A DNA stretch of 64,000 bases from Lawsonibacter sp. (GCA_022801435.1 JAAWSG010000004.1:1-64000), one strand, 5' to 3'; positions 1 through 10,922 are shown, numbered from the stretch's first letter. The notes: generated by a model from the sequence alone, not told the origin. A program made the numbers and translations.

Positions 1-1490
1 TCCCGGTTCATGATGGTGGAGATGGTGGGGGCGTAGGTGGAGGGCCGGCCGATGCCCTGCTCCTCCAGGGCCCGGATGAGGGTGGCCTCAGAGTACCGGG
101 CGGGGGGCTGGGTGAAGTGCTGGGTCTTCTCCAGTTTTTTACAGGTGAGGGGCTCCCCCTCCTTCAAATCAGGCAGGGGGGAGGTCTTCTTTTCCTCCTC
201 CTCCCCGGCGTCCTTCCCCTCCTCATACACGGCAGTAAATCCGGAGAATTTCAGGCTGGAGTGGCTGGCCCGGAAGATATAGCCGGAGTTCTCCACATCG
301 ATGGACAGGCTGTCATAGACGGCGCTGGCCATCTGGCAGGCGAGAAAGCGGGACCAGATGAGCTTATACAGCCGGAACTGCTCGGAGGTGAGGTCCTTTT
401 TGATGTCCTCCGGGACCAGGGTGACGTCCGAGGGGCGGATGGCCTCATGGGCGTCCTGGGCGTTGCCCTTGGCCTTGAAGCGGCGGGGCTGGGCGGGGCA
501 GTAGCTCCCCCCGTAGCGCTGGCCGATAAACCCCCGGGCGGCGGTGATGGCCTCCTCCGACAGGCGCAGGGAGTCGGTACGCATATAGGTAATCAGACCC
601 ACTGCGCCCTGGCCGGAGATGTCCACCCCCTCATACAGCTGCTGGGCCACCGCCATGGTGCGGGCGGGGGACATATTCAGCTTGCGGGAGGCGTCCTGTT
701 GGAGGGTGGAGGTGGTAAAGGGCGGGGCGGGCTGGCGGTTTTTCTCCTGCCGCTTCACCTTCGCCACCGACCACGTCCCCGCGGAGACGGCAGAGATGAC
801 CGCCTCCGCCTCCTCCTGGCTGTGCAGCTCCAGCTTCTTTTCCCTGCCATGGAACTGGGCCTGGAACCCTCCAAAATTGGGGGCCACCCGCTCCAGCTGC
901 GCCTCAATGGACCAGTACTCCTGGGGAACGAAGGCCCTGATCTCCTGCTCCCGCTCCACCACAAGCCGGGTGGCCACCGACTGCACCCGCCCGGCGGACA
1001 GCCCCCGGCGTATCTTCTTCCACAGCAGAGGGGAGAGCTGGTAGCCCACGATGCGGTCCAGGATGCGCCGGGCCTGCTGGGCGTCCACCAGGTTCTGGTC
1101 GATGGCCCGGGGCGCGGCGATGGACTGCTGGACCACATTTTTGGTAATCTCGTTGAAGGTCACCCGGTAGGTCTTGTCGTCCGGGATGTTCAAAAGCTCC
1201 TTCAAGTGCCAGGAGATGGCCTCCCCCTCCCGGTCCGGGTCGGTGGCCAGATAGACCTTCCCGCTCTTCTTGGCCGCCTTTTTCAGCTCGCTGATGACAT
1301 CCTCCTTCCCCTTGATGGGCTGATAGTCGGGAACAAATCCCCCCTCTATGTCTACGCTCAGCTTGCTCTTGGGCAGGTCCCGGATGTGCCCCATGGACGC
1401 CTTGACCTCGTACCCCGGCCCCAGATATTTTGCAATGGTCTTTGCCTTGGACGGGGACTCTACAATCACCAAATCTGTCTTGTTTGCCAC
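1..1490 (-). CDS. topA: DNA topoisomerase I (3' end outside window)
   Basis: Type IA topoisomerase that relaxes negative supercoils through a 5'-phosphotyrosine intermediate. About 496 N-terminal residues are present. The N-terminus (ANKTDLVIVESPSKAKTI) is the TOPRIM start, followed by the TOPRIM acidic patch in ATDPDREGEAISWH and the conserved RRGLSAGRVQSVA. The active-site region reads VGLITYMRTDS, so the catalytic tyrosine is present. The C-terminal zinc-ribbon part would lie to the left of the window. The start is GTG at 1490 with GGGAGG eight bases upstream; no ATG fits. Only 34 bases separate it from the XRE gene upstream, so the two may be co-transcribed. dprA, the usual neighbour of topA in Firmicutes, lies just beyond an inserted two-gene module. 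Identity is secure. Confidence 0.96.
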   Translation of the reverse strand, partial: MANKTDLVIVESPSKAKTIAKYLGPGYEVKASMGHIRDLPKSKLSVDIEGGFVPDYQPIKGKEDVISELKKAAKKSGKVYLATDPDREGEAISWHLKELLNIPDDKTYRVTFNEITKNVVQQSIAAPRAIDQNLVDAQQARRILDRIVGYQLSPLLWKKIRRGLSAGRVQSVATRLVVEREQEIRAFVPQEYWSIEAQLERVAPNFGGFQAQFHGREKKLELHSQEEAEAVISAVSAGTWSVAKVKRQEKNRQPAPPFTTSTLQQDASRKLNMSPARTMAVAQQLYEGVDISGQGAVGLITYMRTDSLRLSEEAITAARGFIGQRYGGSYCPAQPRRFKAKGNAQDAHEAIRPSDVTLVPEDIKKDLTSEQFRLYKLIWSRFLACQMASAVYDSLSIDVENSGYIFRASHSSLKFSGFTAVYEEGKDAGEEEEKKTSPLPDLKEGEPLTCKKLEKTQHFTQPPARYSEATLIRALEEQGIGRPSTYAPTISTIMNR

Positions 1491-1524
1491 TTGGATTTCC
1501 TCCCAGCAATCAATTGTGTATTTT

Positions 1525-1737
1525 TTAGTCTCGCTTGTCCGTGCGCCCCAGCAGATAGTCTGTGGTCACATGATAGTAATCCGCCAGAGTAATCAGCGCT
1601 CTTATTTTGGGTTCATTGGTCCCATCCTCATAAAACTGATAGGCCCGAAGTGAAATCCCCAAAAGCTCTGCCAGCTCCTTTTGGTAATATCTGTGTTCTT
1701 TTCTCAGCTGCTTTAATCTCTCCGAAAACTCCGGCAT
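1525..1737 (-). CDS. Small XRE-family transcriptional regulator
   Basis: A 70-residue helix-turn-helix protein of the Cro/CI (XRE) type. The HTH runs from about residue 6 to 60, with QKELAELLGISLRAYQFYEDGTNEP as recognisable core, and the tail YYHVTTDYLLGRTD is the usual end of single-domain members. I chose the ATG at 1737 because AGGAGG lies six bases upstream; a start 24 bases further up has no such site. It is divergent from a small helical-protein gene. The intervening promoter carries an imperfect palindrome that is a natural operator, so it probably represses that gene and perhaps itself (inference). Base composition is clearly more AT-rich than neighbouring dprA and topA, suggesting insertion between them. 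Confidence 0.85.
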   Translation of the reverse strand: MPEFSERLKQLRKEHRYYQKELAELLGISLRAYQFYEDGTNEPKIRALITLADYYHVTTDYLLGRTDKRD

Positions 1738-1750
1738 ATGGAACCTCCTC

Positions 1751-1779
1751 TTGACACGCAAAATTTTTTGTGTTAAAAT
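1751..1779 (+). promoter_or_regulatory. Sigma-A promoter with overlapping palindromic operator
   Basis: TTGACA at 1751-1756 and TAAAAT at 1774-1779 are separated by exactly 17 bases. ACACGCAAAATTTTTTGTGT (1754-1773) is an imperfect inverted repeat (8 of 10 pairs) filling the spacer; extended arms 1751-1763/1764-1776 match at 10 of 13 positions. An XRE dimer bound here would block RNA polymerase. The promoter drives the plus-strand gene at 1815 and places its transcription start near 1786. That excludes the longer reading frame beginning at 1770. Confidence 0.75.
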
Positions 1780-1814
1780 GTATTAAATCTTCGTTTAAGA
1801 AAGGATTGATTGTT

Positions 1815-2072
1815 TTGACCGACCTCATGAACGCCCTATATGAATACCTCGCTGACCACACCAGCATCTGGAACGATTTGCAGTATCAGGCCAGCAACCG
1901 CTGCGCGTCGGCGAAGCAGAAGCAGCTGGACAGTCAGCTGAACGACCAGCAGCGCCAGCTTCTGGATGACCTGCTCATTGAGCTGCAAATTGCTCACTCC
2001 CTGGAGCTGAAGCACACCTTCCAAAAAACCCTCTCCCTCAGCCGGGAGCTGTCCTCACTGGTCCGGGGGTAG
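1815..2072 (+). CDS. Small helical protein, unknown function
   Basis: An 85-residue, charged, predicted all-helical protein (core ASAKQKQLDSQLNDQQRQLL) with no signal peptide or membrane segment. I do not recognise a family. The start is taken as TTG at 1815 with AAGGA nine bases upstream; ATG at 1827 is the alternative. It is divergent from the XRE regulator at 1525-1737 and has a near-consensus promoter overlapped by a palindrome, so it is probably the regulator's target. It ends base-to-base against the stop of dprA on the other strand. The layout repeats that at 48.0-48.6 kb, where an XRE gene faces another small helical protein. Confidence 0.65.
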   Translation: MTDLMNALYEYLADHTSIWNDLQYQASNRCASAKQKQLDSQLNDQQRQLLDDLLIELQIAHSLELKHTFQKTLSLSRELSSLVRG

Positions 2073-3281
2073 TCACTCCAGCTCCACCGCGGCGTAAAAC
2101 CGTCTGCCCGGCCGCTCCTCCACCGCTCCCTGGACCTGGAGCATGGTCAGGGCGGTGAGCACATATTTCATGGAAATCTGGGTGCGCTCCACGATCTCAT
2201 CGGCGCTGAGGGATTTTGTTTGGATAGCCGTCAGAATCGCCAGCTGGTCATCGGTGAACCGTTCTGTCTGCCGGGCTTTGGGGACACGCTCCCGGGGTTT
2301 TTGTTCCGGTTCGGTCTGGGGAGGCTCCGGCCCCTCCTTCTGCTCCTCCGGGGGGCTCTCCCGCAGCCGGGCCCGGGCGGACTCCGGGGAGGAGGCGGCC
2401 AGCTTCACCGGGAAGCGGCCCCAGTACTCCTCCAAAATGTCCTCTCCCCTCCGCACCAGCTTGGCCCCCTGCTGAATCAGCCGGTTGGGTCCCTCGCTGA
2501 GGGGGGAGTTGATGGCCCCCGGCACGGCGAAGATGTCCCGGTTCTGCTCGATGGCGTGGTTTACGGTGAGCATGGTCCCGCTGGACTGTTTGCACTCCAC
2601 CGCCAGCACCCCCAGGCACAGGCCGCTGAGAATGCGGTTGCGGGGGCTGTAGTGGTCCCCCTTGTGCTTCGTACCCGGGGGATACTCGCTCATCAGCGCC
2701 CCGGCGGCGGCCACGTCCTCATAGAGGAAGCGGTGCTCCTTGGGGTAGACCACGTCGATGCCCCCCGCCAGCAGGGACACCACCGGGCCTCCCCCCATCA
2801 GCGCCCCCCGGATGGCACAGCTGTCCGCCCCCTCCGCAATGCCGGACACCAGCAGCGCGCCCCCCTGGGCCAGCTCCAAACCGAACTTTTCCGCCGCCCA
2901 CCGCCCATACGCGGAGGGCTTTCGGGCTCCCACCACCCCGATGGCCGCCTCGTCGTCAAACCGGAACACCTTTCCCCGGATGTAGAGCACCACCGGCGGG
3001 TCGTTCAGCTGGCGCAGGCGCTGGGGGTAGTCCGCGTCCTGAAAGGTCATCACCCGCAGATTCAGCCGGTCGCAGTCCGCCAGAATTTTGTCGGGCAGCG
3101 CCAGACTCTTGTCCAGCAGCCCCCTGCGTCCGGCGGGAGGCAGGGGAAGCAGCTCGTACTCCTCCTGACCGGCGTAGTAGGCCCGCTCCGGGGTGACAAA
3201 GTGGTCCAGTACGGTGAGCATCCCCACCGGACCTAACCCCCGCCGGGTGCTCAGCCAGAGCCAGTACTTCAGCTCGGACAT
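2073..3281 (-). CDS. dprA: DNA-processing protein DprA/Smf
   Basis: Loads RecA on incoming single-stranded DNA during transformation and protects it. The 402-residue product has the DprA Rossmann fold: GVVGARKPSAYGRWAAEKF near residue 115, then SGIAEGADSCAIRGAL, LAGGIDVVYPKEH and YSPRNRILSGL, and the conserved AVPGAINSPLSEGPNRLIQQGAKLV. A proline/glutamate-rich linker leads to a C-terminal winged helix (about 340-400, ending RRFYAAVELE). The start is ATG at 3281 behind GGGGGAG; the open frame extends 41 codons further but that part is low-complexity and lacks a ribosome site. It follows the trmH-type gene by 62 bases and is likely co-transcribed with it and dapF. Family assignment is firm; transformability of this host is unknown. 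Confidence 0.95.
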   Translation of the reverse strand: MSELKYWLWLSTRRGLGPVGMLTVLDHFVTPERAYYAGQEEYELLPLPPAGRRGLLDKSLALPDKILADCDRLNLRVMTFQDADYPQRLRQLNDPPVVLYIRGKVFRFDDEAAIGVVGARKPSAYGRWAAEKFGLELAQGGALLVSGIAEGADSCAIRGALMGGGPVVSLLAGGIDVVYPKEHRFLYEDVAAAGALMSEYPPGTKHKGDHYSPRNRILSGLCLGVLAVECKQSSGTMLTVNHAIEQNRDIFAVPGAINSPLSEGPNRLIQQGAKLVRRGEDILEEYWGRFPVKLAASSPESARARLRESPPEEQKEGPEPPQTEPEQKPRERVPKARQTERFTDDQLAILTAIQTKSLSADEIVERTQISMKYVLTALTMLQVQGAVEERPGRRFYAAVELE

Positions 3282-3343
3282 GGTCTCTCCCCCTCTGCTT
3301 CTGTGTTGTTTCGATCTGTCCCGCGGTCCCTGCCGGAACCCCC

Positions 3344-4099
3344 TCAGCGGGCCAGCTCCCACAGGATGACCGCCGCCGCCACCGCCGCGTTCAGGGACTC
3401 GCACCGGGTCCGCATGGGAATTTTGAGGTTTTTTTGACTCATGGCCAGCAGCTCCGGAGAAACCCCCCGTCCCTCGCTCCCAATGGCCACCGCGCAGGGG
3501 CCGGCGTCCAGCTCCCGCACATCCACGGTGTTCTCCCCCAGGGCGGCGGCGTACAGGGGCAGGCCGGAGCGGGACAGCAGACCGGGCAGGTCCGGTTCCT
3601 CCACCTCATACACCGGCAGCCGGAAGCAGGCCCCCATGGTAGCCCGCACCGTTTTGGGGGAGAAGGGGTCGGCGCAGGCGTGGACCAGCAGCAGCCCGTC
3701 CGCCCCCAGCGCGTCGGCGGTGCGCCAGATGGTCCCCACGTTCCCCGGGTCCTGGAGCCCGTCCAAAATCAGCCACCGCCCGCCCTCCAGCCGCTCCGGG
3801 GGTTTTGTGGAGGGCAGGGGGGCCAGAAACAGCACCCCCTGGGGGGTCTTGGTATCGCACAGGCTGTCCAGCAGATCCCGGGGGACCTCCACCCGCCGCC
3901 CCGCGCCGGGGAGCTCCAACCGCTCTTCCCCCCGGGCGGCCAGCAGGGTGTGGATGGGGACCCCCGCTCTCACCGCCTCTTCCAGCAGCTTGGGCCCCTC
4001 GGCGAAAAAAAGCCCCGCCTCCCGCCGGGCCGCCCGGGAGGTGTTCAGCTTTCTGATCTGGACCGCCAGCGGATTTTGGCGGCTTGTGATGAATTCCAT
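3344..4099 (-). CDS. TrmH/SpoU-family RNA 2'-O-methyltransferase
   Basis: A SPOUT-class SAM-dependent RNA ribose methyltransferase of about 251 residues. The N-terminal substrate-binding domain (MEFITSRQNPLAVQIRKL, about 1-95) precedes the trefoil-knot catalytic domain. Its three SpoU motifs are visible: LILDGLQDPGNVGTIWRTADALG, CAVAIGSEGRGVSPELL and KIPMRTRCESLNAAVAAAVILWE. The target (rRNA or tRNA) cannot be told from sequence; this subgroup is often annotated RlmB- or YsgA-like. The start is ATG at 4099; GGGGGAGG lies 11 bases upstream, and a TTG six bases earlier is an alternative. It lies between dapF and dprA in the same direction. Confidence 0.9.
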   Translation of the reverse strand: MEFITSRQNPLAVQIRKLNTSRAARREAGLFFAEGPKLLEEAVRAGVPIHTLLAARGEERLELPGAGRRVEVPRDLLDSLCDTKTPQGVLFLAPLPSTKPPERLEGGRWLILDGLQDPGNVGTIWRTADALGADGLLLVHACADPFSPKTVRATMGACFRLPVYEVEEPDLPGLLSRSGLPLYAAALGENTVDVRELDAGPCAVAIGSEGRGVSPELLAMSQKNLKIPMRTRCESLNAAVAAAVILWELAR

Positions 4100-4201
4100 A
4101 GACAAAAAAACCTCCCCCACGCTGGCATTCTCCCTTATCATAAAGGTATCCCTCTAGGTTGTCAAGCTTCCATTTATGAACTTTCTCCCCCGAAAGCTCC
4201 A

Positions 4202-4999
4202 TCATTCTCCTAAAATCTGGATTTCTCCCTCAAAAACCGTCCGGGCGGGACCGGTCATCCTGATGCGCTCCCCCCTGCGCTCCAGCAGCAGCTCCCCTCC
4301 CGGCAGACAGGCGGTCACGCGGCTCCCGCAGAAGCCCTCTCTCTCCGCCGCCGCGAAGGCCGCACAGGCCCCCGTCCCGCAGGCCAGGGTGATCCCGCTC
4401 CCCCGCTCCCACACCCGGAGGCGGAGGCGCTCCCTGTCCGGACAGAGGGCGAACTCCACATTCCGCCGCTCCCCCAGGCCGGGGTGGACCTCCAGCAGGG
4501 GACCCAGCCGCTCCAGGTCCACCTCCTCCGGCTCGGGGCAGAAGATCACGGCGTGGGGGTTGCCCACCCGAACCGGATGGACCCAAAAAAGGGCTCCCCC
4601 CGCCTCCAGCTCCACCGGGGGCAGCAGCTCCGCCTCCCCCATGTCCACCGTCACCCGGTCCACCTCCCCGCCCGAGACATGGAGCTCCAGCTCTCTGGGC
4701 CCCGCCCCTGTGTCCACCGTGAGCCGGGTCCTTTGGGTCAGCCCCCGGTCGTAGACGTACTTGCCCACGCACCGGATGCCGTTGCCGCACATGGACCCCC
4801 GGGAACCGTCCGCGTTGTACATCTCCATGGAAAAATCCCCCAAAACCCCGGGGCGGATACAGATCAGTCCGTCCGCTCCCACCCCAAAGTGCCGGTCGGA
4901 CAGCTTCACCGCCAGACCGGGCAGGTCCTCGAACCCCCCCTCCAGGCCGTCCAGGTAAATGTAGTCGTTGCCCAGCCCTTCCATCTTGGTAAACCGCAT
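4202..4999 (-). CDS. dapF: Diaminopimelate epimerase
   Basis: Cofactor-independent racemase converting LL- to meso-diaminopimelate for lysine and peptidoglycan synthesis. The 265-residue product has the typical start RFTKMEGLGNDYIYLDG. Both catalytic cysteines are present: GSMCGNGIRCVGKYV near residue 72 and TLACGTGACAAFAAA near residue 211. Length is close to the usual 270-280. The start is ATG at 4999 with GAGGAGG eight bases upstream. It heads a minus-strand set with the trmH-type gene and dprA, divergent from glnN. lysA, whose product uses meso-DAP, lies 2.3 kb away on the other strand, and murE uses the same metabolite. Confidence 0.97.
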   Translation of the reverse strand: MRFTKMEGLGNDYIYLDGLEGGFEDLPGLAVKLSDRHFGVGADGLICIRPGVLGDFSMEMYNADGSRGSMCGNGIRCVGKYVYDRGLTQRTRLTVDTGAGPRELELHVSGGEVDRVTVDMGEAELLPPVELEAGGALFWVHPVRVGNPHAVIFCPEPEEVDLERLGPLLEVHPGLGERRNVEFALCPDRERLRLRVWERGSGITLACGTGACAAFAAAEREGFCGSRVTACLPGGELLLERRGERIRMTGPARTVFEGEIQILGE

Positions 5000-5125
5000 T
5001 GCGCGCCTCCTCTCTGTGATTGCCGGTTCCAGCCTATGCGCCCCCGCAGCCCGGCATACCCGGCGTTTGTAGATTTTCGCAACATGCTCCCCCTGGGGGA
5101 TTTATTATTTAGCCACAATTTGACT

Positions 5126-5153
5126 TGTAAAAAATGGATGAATAAGCTATGAT
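5126..5153 (+). promoter_or_regulatory. Possible glnN promoter
   Basis: TATGAT at 5148-5153 with TTGTAA 16 bases upstream (5126-5131). An alternative pairing is TTGACT at 5120-5125 with TAAGCT 17 bases on. The AT-rich 70 bases ahead of glnN stand out from the surrounding GC-rich sequence. The exact hexamers are uncertain. No riboswitch was recognised in the 190-base dapF-glnN interval. Confidence 0.4.
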
Positions 5154-5188
5154 GTTACCATATTTTTTGAAAAAGGGGCCCAGAAACT

Positions 5189-7297
<2,109 letters not shown>

Positions 7298-7310
7298 AGG
7301 TATCAATGAG

Positions 7311-8573
7311 ATGAATAAAACACCCTTTGTCACCCTGGAGCAGCTCCAGGAGATCACAAAAGCCTGGCCCACCCCCTTCCACCTCTACGACGAGGGGGGC
7401 ATCCGCCAAAACGCCCAAAGGCTGCACCGGGCCTTCGCCTGGAACCCCGGCTTCAAGGAGTATTTTGCTGTCAAGGCCACCCCCAACCCCCAGATTTTAA
7501 AAATCCTCCGGGAGGAGGGCTGCGGGGTGGACTGCTCCTCCCTCACCGAGCTGATGATGGCCCAGCGGTGCGGCTTCTCCGGCGATGAGATCATGTTCTC
7601 CTCCAACGACACCCCGGCGGAGGAATTTTCCTTGGCCGCCCAGCTGGGGGCCACCATCAACCTGGACGACATCAGCCATATCGGCTTTCTGCAAAAAACC
7701 ATCGGCTATATTCCCAAAAAAATATCCTGCCGGTATAATCCCGGGGGGACCTTCACCCTGGGGGAGAGCAAGGAGGGCTTCCAGGTCATGGACAACCCCG
7801 GCCAGGCCAAGTACGGCCTCACCCGGGAGCAGCTGACCCTGGCCTTCCGGCAGCTGAAGGAGCTGGGCGCGGAGGAGTTCGGCATCCACGCCTTCCTGGC
7901 CTCCAACACCATCTCCAACGACTACTACCCCACCCTGGCCGCCATCCTCTTCCAGACGGCGGTGGAGCTCTCCCGGGAGACGGGCTGCCGCATCACCTTC
8001 ATCAACCTGTCCGGGGGGGTGGGGGTCCCCTACCGGCCCGAGCAGAGCGAGAACGACATCGCGGCCATCGGCGCGGGGGTACAGAGGGCGTTTGAGGACA
8101 TTCTAGTCCCCGCCGGCCTGGGAGACGTCTCCCTTTTCACCGAGCTGGGACGGTTCATGCTGGCCCCCTACGGACACCTGGTCACACGGGTCCGCCACCT
8201 GAAGCACACCCACAAGGACTATGTGGGGGTGGACGCCTGCGCCGCCAACCTGATGCGGCCCGCCATGTACGGGGCCTACCACCACATCACTGTCATGGGC
8301 AAGGAGCACGCCCCCCACGACCACCTCTATGATGTGACCGGCGCGCTGTGCGAGAACAACGACAAGTTCGCCATCGACCGGATGCTCCCGGAGATTGTCC
8401 CCGGCGACCTGCTGGTCATCCATGACACCGGCGCGCACGGCCACGCCATGGGCTACCAGTACAACGGGCGGCTGCGCTCCGCCGAGGTGCTCCTGTGTAC
8501 GGACGGCTCCACCCGCCTGATCCGCAGGGCGGAGACCCCCGAGGACTACTTCGCCACCGCCGTGTGGGATTGA
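7311..8573 (+). CDS. lysA: Diaminopimelate decarboxylase
   Basis: PLP-dependent fold-III decarboxylase making lysine from meso-diaminopimelate. In the 420-residue product the PLP-binding lysine is in EYFAVKATPNPQILKIL (about residue 55). The glycine loop is FINLSGGVGVPYRPE, GALCENNDKFAIDRM is the CExxD motif, and HDTGAHGHAMGYQYNGRLR is the C-terminal active-site segment. I start at ATG 7311 (GAGG ten bases upstream) rather than 24 bases earlier. It lies directly behind glnN, and the lrgA start follows its stop by 11 bases, implying co-transcription. Related fold-III decarboxylases (ornithine, carboxynorspermidine) are less likely given the CENNDK and GAHG motifs. Confidence 0.92.
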   Translation: MNKTPFVTLEQLQEITKAWPTPFHLYDEGGIRQNAQRLHRAFAWNPGFKEYFAVKATPNPQILKILREEGCGVDCSSLTELMMAQRCGFSGDEIMFSSNDTPAEEFSLAAQLGATINLDDISHIGFLQKTIGYIPKKISCRYNPGGTFTLGESKEGFQVMDNPGQAKYGLTREQLTLAFRQLKELGAEEFGIHAFLASNTISNDYYPTLAAILFQTAVELSRETGCRITFINLSGGVGVPYRPEQSENDIAAIGAGVQRAFEDILVPAGLGDVSLFTELGRFMLAPYGHLVTRVRHLKHTHKDYVGVDACAANLMRPAMYGAYHHITVMGKEHAPHDHLYDVTGALCENNDKFAIDRMLPEIVPGDLLVIHDTGAHGHAMGYQYNGRLRSAEVLLCTDGSTRLIRRAETPEDYFATAVWD

Positions 8574-8584
8574 GGTGTCCGGCC

Positions 8585-8956
8585 TTGAACATTTTCGCCG
8601 AGATCGCCATCGTGTTCGGTATCTGCCTCTTCTCGGAGGGGATCGCCAAAATCCTGCCCTTCACCTTCCCCGCCAGCGTCATCGCCCTGCTGATTTTGGC
8701 CGCCCTGCTCCTCTCCCGGGCAATCCGGCCAGAGCACATCCAGCGGCTCAGCGGCTTTTTGACGGCGAATATGGCTTTCTTCTTCCTGCCTCCCACCGTG
8801 AGCATCATGCGCCACGCAGACGCCATCCTGGGGCAGCTGGTCCCCTTCCTGCTCATCAGCTTTCTGACCACCCCTCTGGTCTACTGCGCCGCCGCCTGGA
8901 CGGTCCAGCTGCTCATCCGCCTGTCTCAAAGAAAGGGGGCGGGCTCCCATGATTGA
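8585..8956 (+). CDS. lrgA: CidA/LrgA-family membrane protein
   Basis: A 123-residue small membrane protein with about four transmembrane helices (IFAEIAIVFGICLFSEGIAKILPF first) and the LrgA signature FPASVIALLILAALLL. It is the holin-like partner of LrgB; Lrg/Cid pairs modulate murein hydrolase activity or export small metabolites such as pyruvate. TTG at 8585 is chosen because GAGGTG lies just upstream, overlapping the lysA stop; the in-frame extension into lysA is not membrane-like. It overlaps lrgB by 8 bases. Confidence 0.85.
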   Translation: MNIFAEIAIVFGICLFSEGIAKILPFTFPASVIALLILAALLLSRAIRPEHIQRLSGFLTANMAFFFLPPTVSIMRHADAILGQLVPFLLISFLTTPLVYCAAAWTVQLLIRLSQRKGAGSHD

Positions 8957-9632
8957 TACCCTCCTCTCCTCCCCCTTTTTCGGCCTGACTCTCACCGCCG
9001 CCGCCTGGTGCGCGGGCTGCTGGGCACAGAAAAAGACCGGCCTGATTCTGTGCAGTCCCCTGCTGGTGGCCGCCGTCCTGATTATCTGCCTGCTGTCCCT
9101 GTTCCACATCCCCTATGAGCAGTACGCTCTGGGGGGAGACATCATTCAGCTGATGCTGGGGCCGGTCACCGCTATCCTGGCTCTGAACATATACAACCAG
9201 CGGGCCGTCCTCAAGGAGCACTTTTTTCCTGTGCTGGCGGGCTGTCTGGCGGGGAGTCTGGCCAGCGTGGTCAGTATCTGGCTGCTGTGCCGGCTGTTCC
9301 AGGTGGATGAGATCCTCACCGCCTCTCTCCTGCCCAAGAGCGTCACTTCCGCCATCGCCATCAGCATCTCCGAGAGCCGGGGCGGCGTGGGCGGCATCAC
9401 CACGGCGGGAGTCATGGCCGCGGGAATCACGGGGACGGTCTTCTCCCCTCTGTTCGCCAAGCTCTTCCATATCACCGAGCCCGTGGCGGAGGGTTTGGCC
9501 ATCGGCTCGTGCAGCCACGCCTTGGGGACCACCAAGGCCATGGAAATCGGACCCGTCCAGGGGGCTATGAGCTCCATCGCCATCTGCGTGTGCGGCATTT
9601 TGACCTCGATGATCGCCCTGTTCCTCCCCTGA
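8949..9632 (+). CDS. lrgB: LrgB/CidB-family membrane protein
   Basis: A 227-residue integral membrane protein with about six to seven hydrophobic helices. The LrgB core is seen in LGPVTAILALNIYNQ, the segment SLLPKSVTSAIAISISE, and GSCSHALGTTKAMEIGPVQGAMSSIA. It pairs with LrgA, whose gene it overlaps by 8 bases. The ATG at 8949 follows AAAGGGGG. Placement behind glnN and lysA is unusual for lrgAB and may simply be read-through. A bidirectional hairpin terminator at about 9747-9784 ends the unit. Confidence 0.9.
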   Translation: MIDTLLSSPFFGLTLTAAAWCAGCWAQKKTGLILCSPLLVAAVLIICLLSLFHIPYEQYALGGDIIQLMLGPVTAILALNIYNQRAVLKEHFFPVLAGCLAGSLASVVSIWLLCRLFQVDEILTASLLPKSVTSAIAISISESRGGVGGITTAGVMAAGITGTVFSPLFAKLFHITEPVAEGLAIGSCSHALGTTKAMEIGPVQGAMSSIAICVCGILTSMIALFLP

Positions 9633-9746
9633 AGCCTGCCCCGCTTCCCTCCAAGCTGCCCCTGCCGGTTTCCCGTGGGCACGACTTGCCGTCTCCCTGC
9701 ACGCACGCTGGAGCGTATCTGTGTCCGCTGCACGTCTCAGATTTCA

Positions 9747-9784
9747 AAAAAACCGTCCTGCGGCTGTGCCGCAGGACGGTTTTG
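9747..9784. terminator. Bidirectional terminator between lrgB and ftsZ
   Basis: A perfect 12-bp stem, CCGTCCTGCGGC at 9753-9764 with GCCGCAGGACGG at 9768-9779 and a TGT loop. A-rich and T-rich flanks (seven A before, four T after) make it work in both directions. It is stronger for ftsZ, where seven T follow on the minus strand. Confidence 0.9.
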
Positions 9785-9785
9785 C

Positions 9786-10922
9786 TTACTTCTTCTTGCT
9801 GAAAATGCGCTCCAGGATATCCCAGTCATCGTCGCTCACCGGGGCCTTTACGTCCTCCTGAACAGGCGCAGGGGCGGGACGCTCTATCACCCGGCCTCCG
9901 CTCCGCTCCGGCGCCGCGGTCTGGGCCGGCTTCACCTGCTCCTGATGGGGGAAGGGGACCGACTGATCCTCCTCAAAGCCGGTCGCGATGACGGTGACCC
10001 GGATCTCGTCCTCCAGGTCCTCGTCAAAGGCGGCGCCGAAGATGATATTGGCGTCTGGGTGGGCGGCCTCCTGCACCAGATTGGCGGCGGTCTCCACCTC
10101 CTCCAGGCCGATGTCCATGGAGCCGGTGACGTTGATGAGCACACCCTTGGCCCCGTTGATGGAGGTCTCCAGCAGCGGACTGGAGATGGCCATTTTCGCC
10201 GCCTCCTCCGCTTTATTCTTGCCCGCGGCCCGTCCTACGCCCATGTGCGCCCGGCCCGCCTCCTTCATGACGGCGGACACATCAGCGAAGTCCAGGTTAA
10301 TGAAGCCGGTATTTTTGATCAGGTCCGAGATGGACTGCACCGCCTGCTGGAGCACGTCGTCGGCAATCTCAAAGGCGTTGACCATGGTGATCTTCTGGTC
10401 GGTGGCCAGCTTGAGCCGCTCGTTGGGAATAATGACCAGGGAGTCCACCTTGCTCCTCAGCTCGGTGATGCCGCCCTCCGCCTGCTTCATGCGGCGCATC
10501 CCCTCGAAGCGGAAGGGCTTGGTGACCACGCCCACCGTCAGCACGCCCATCTCCTTGGCGATGTCGGCCACGATGGGAGCCGCGCCTGTACCCGTCCCGC
10601 CCCCCATGCCGGCGGTGATGAACACCATGTCGGCGTCCTCCAGCGCCTTGGAGATCTGGGTGCGGTTCTCCTCGGCGGACTTGCGGCCCACCTCGGGGTC
10701 GGAGCCCGCGCCCTGTCCGTTGGTCAGCTTCTCCCCAATCTGGATCTTGTGGGTGGCGCTGGAGACGGCCAGCGCCTGCTTATCCGTATTGACGGCGATG
10801 AACTCCACACCCTTTGTTCCGGTGCGCACCATGCGGTTGACCACATTGTTTCCGCCGCCGCCCACACCAATTACCTTGATATTGACCACACTGTCCGGCC
10901 CCATGTCCAAACCAAACGCCAT
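9786..10922 (-). CDS. ftsZ: Cell division protein FtsZ
   Basis: Tubulin-like GTPase that forms the division ring. In the 378 residues the nucleotide motif [17 protein letters not shown] is near residue 14 and the tubulin signature [12 protein letters not shown] near 105. NLDFADV (T7 loop) and a C-terminal variable linker follow. The last residues, [14 protein letters not shown], form the conserved C-terminal peptide. A strong promoter sits 85 bases upstream, so it can be transcribed apart from the dcw cluster. No ftsA precedes it; other membrane tethers such as SepF must serve, which fits clostridia lacking FtsA. The ATG follows GGAGGA. Confidence 0.98.
   Translation of the reverse strand: MAFGLDMGPDSVVNIKVIGVGGGGNNVVNRMVRTGTKGVEFIAVNTDKQALAVSSATHKIQIGEKLTNGQGAGSDPEVGRKSAEENRTQISKALEDADMVFITAGMGGGTGTGAAPIVADIAKEMGVLTVGVVTKPFRFEGMRRMKQAEGGITELRSKVDSLVIIPNERLKLATDQKITMVNAFEIADDVLQQAVQSISDLIKNTGFINLDFADVSAVMKEAGRAHMGVGRAAGKNKAEEAAKMAISSPLLETSINGAKGVLINVTGSMDIGLEEVETAANLVQEAAHPDANIIFGAAFDEDLEDEIRVTVIATGFEEDQSVPFPHQEQVKPAQTAAPERSGGRVIERPAPAPVQEDVKAPVSDDDWDILERIFSKKK

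Noticed and set aside
117..1592. A 491-codon plus-strand frame opposite topA
   Set aside because: Shadow of topA; the minus strand encodes conserved topoisomerase motifs.
1770..1814. Longer start for the small gene at 1815
   Set aside because: It would begin inside the promoter, before the predicted transcription start near 1786.
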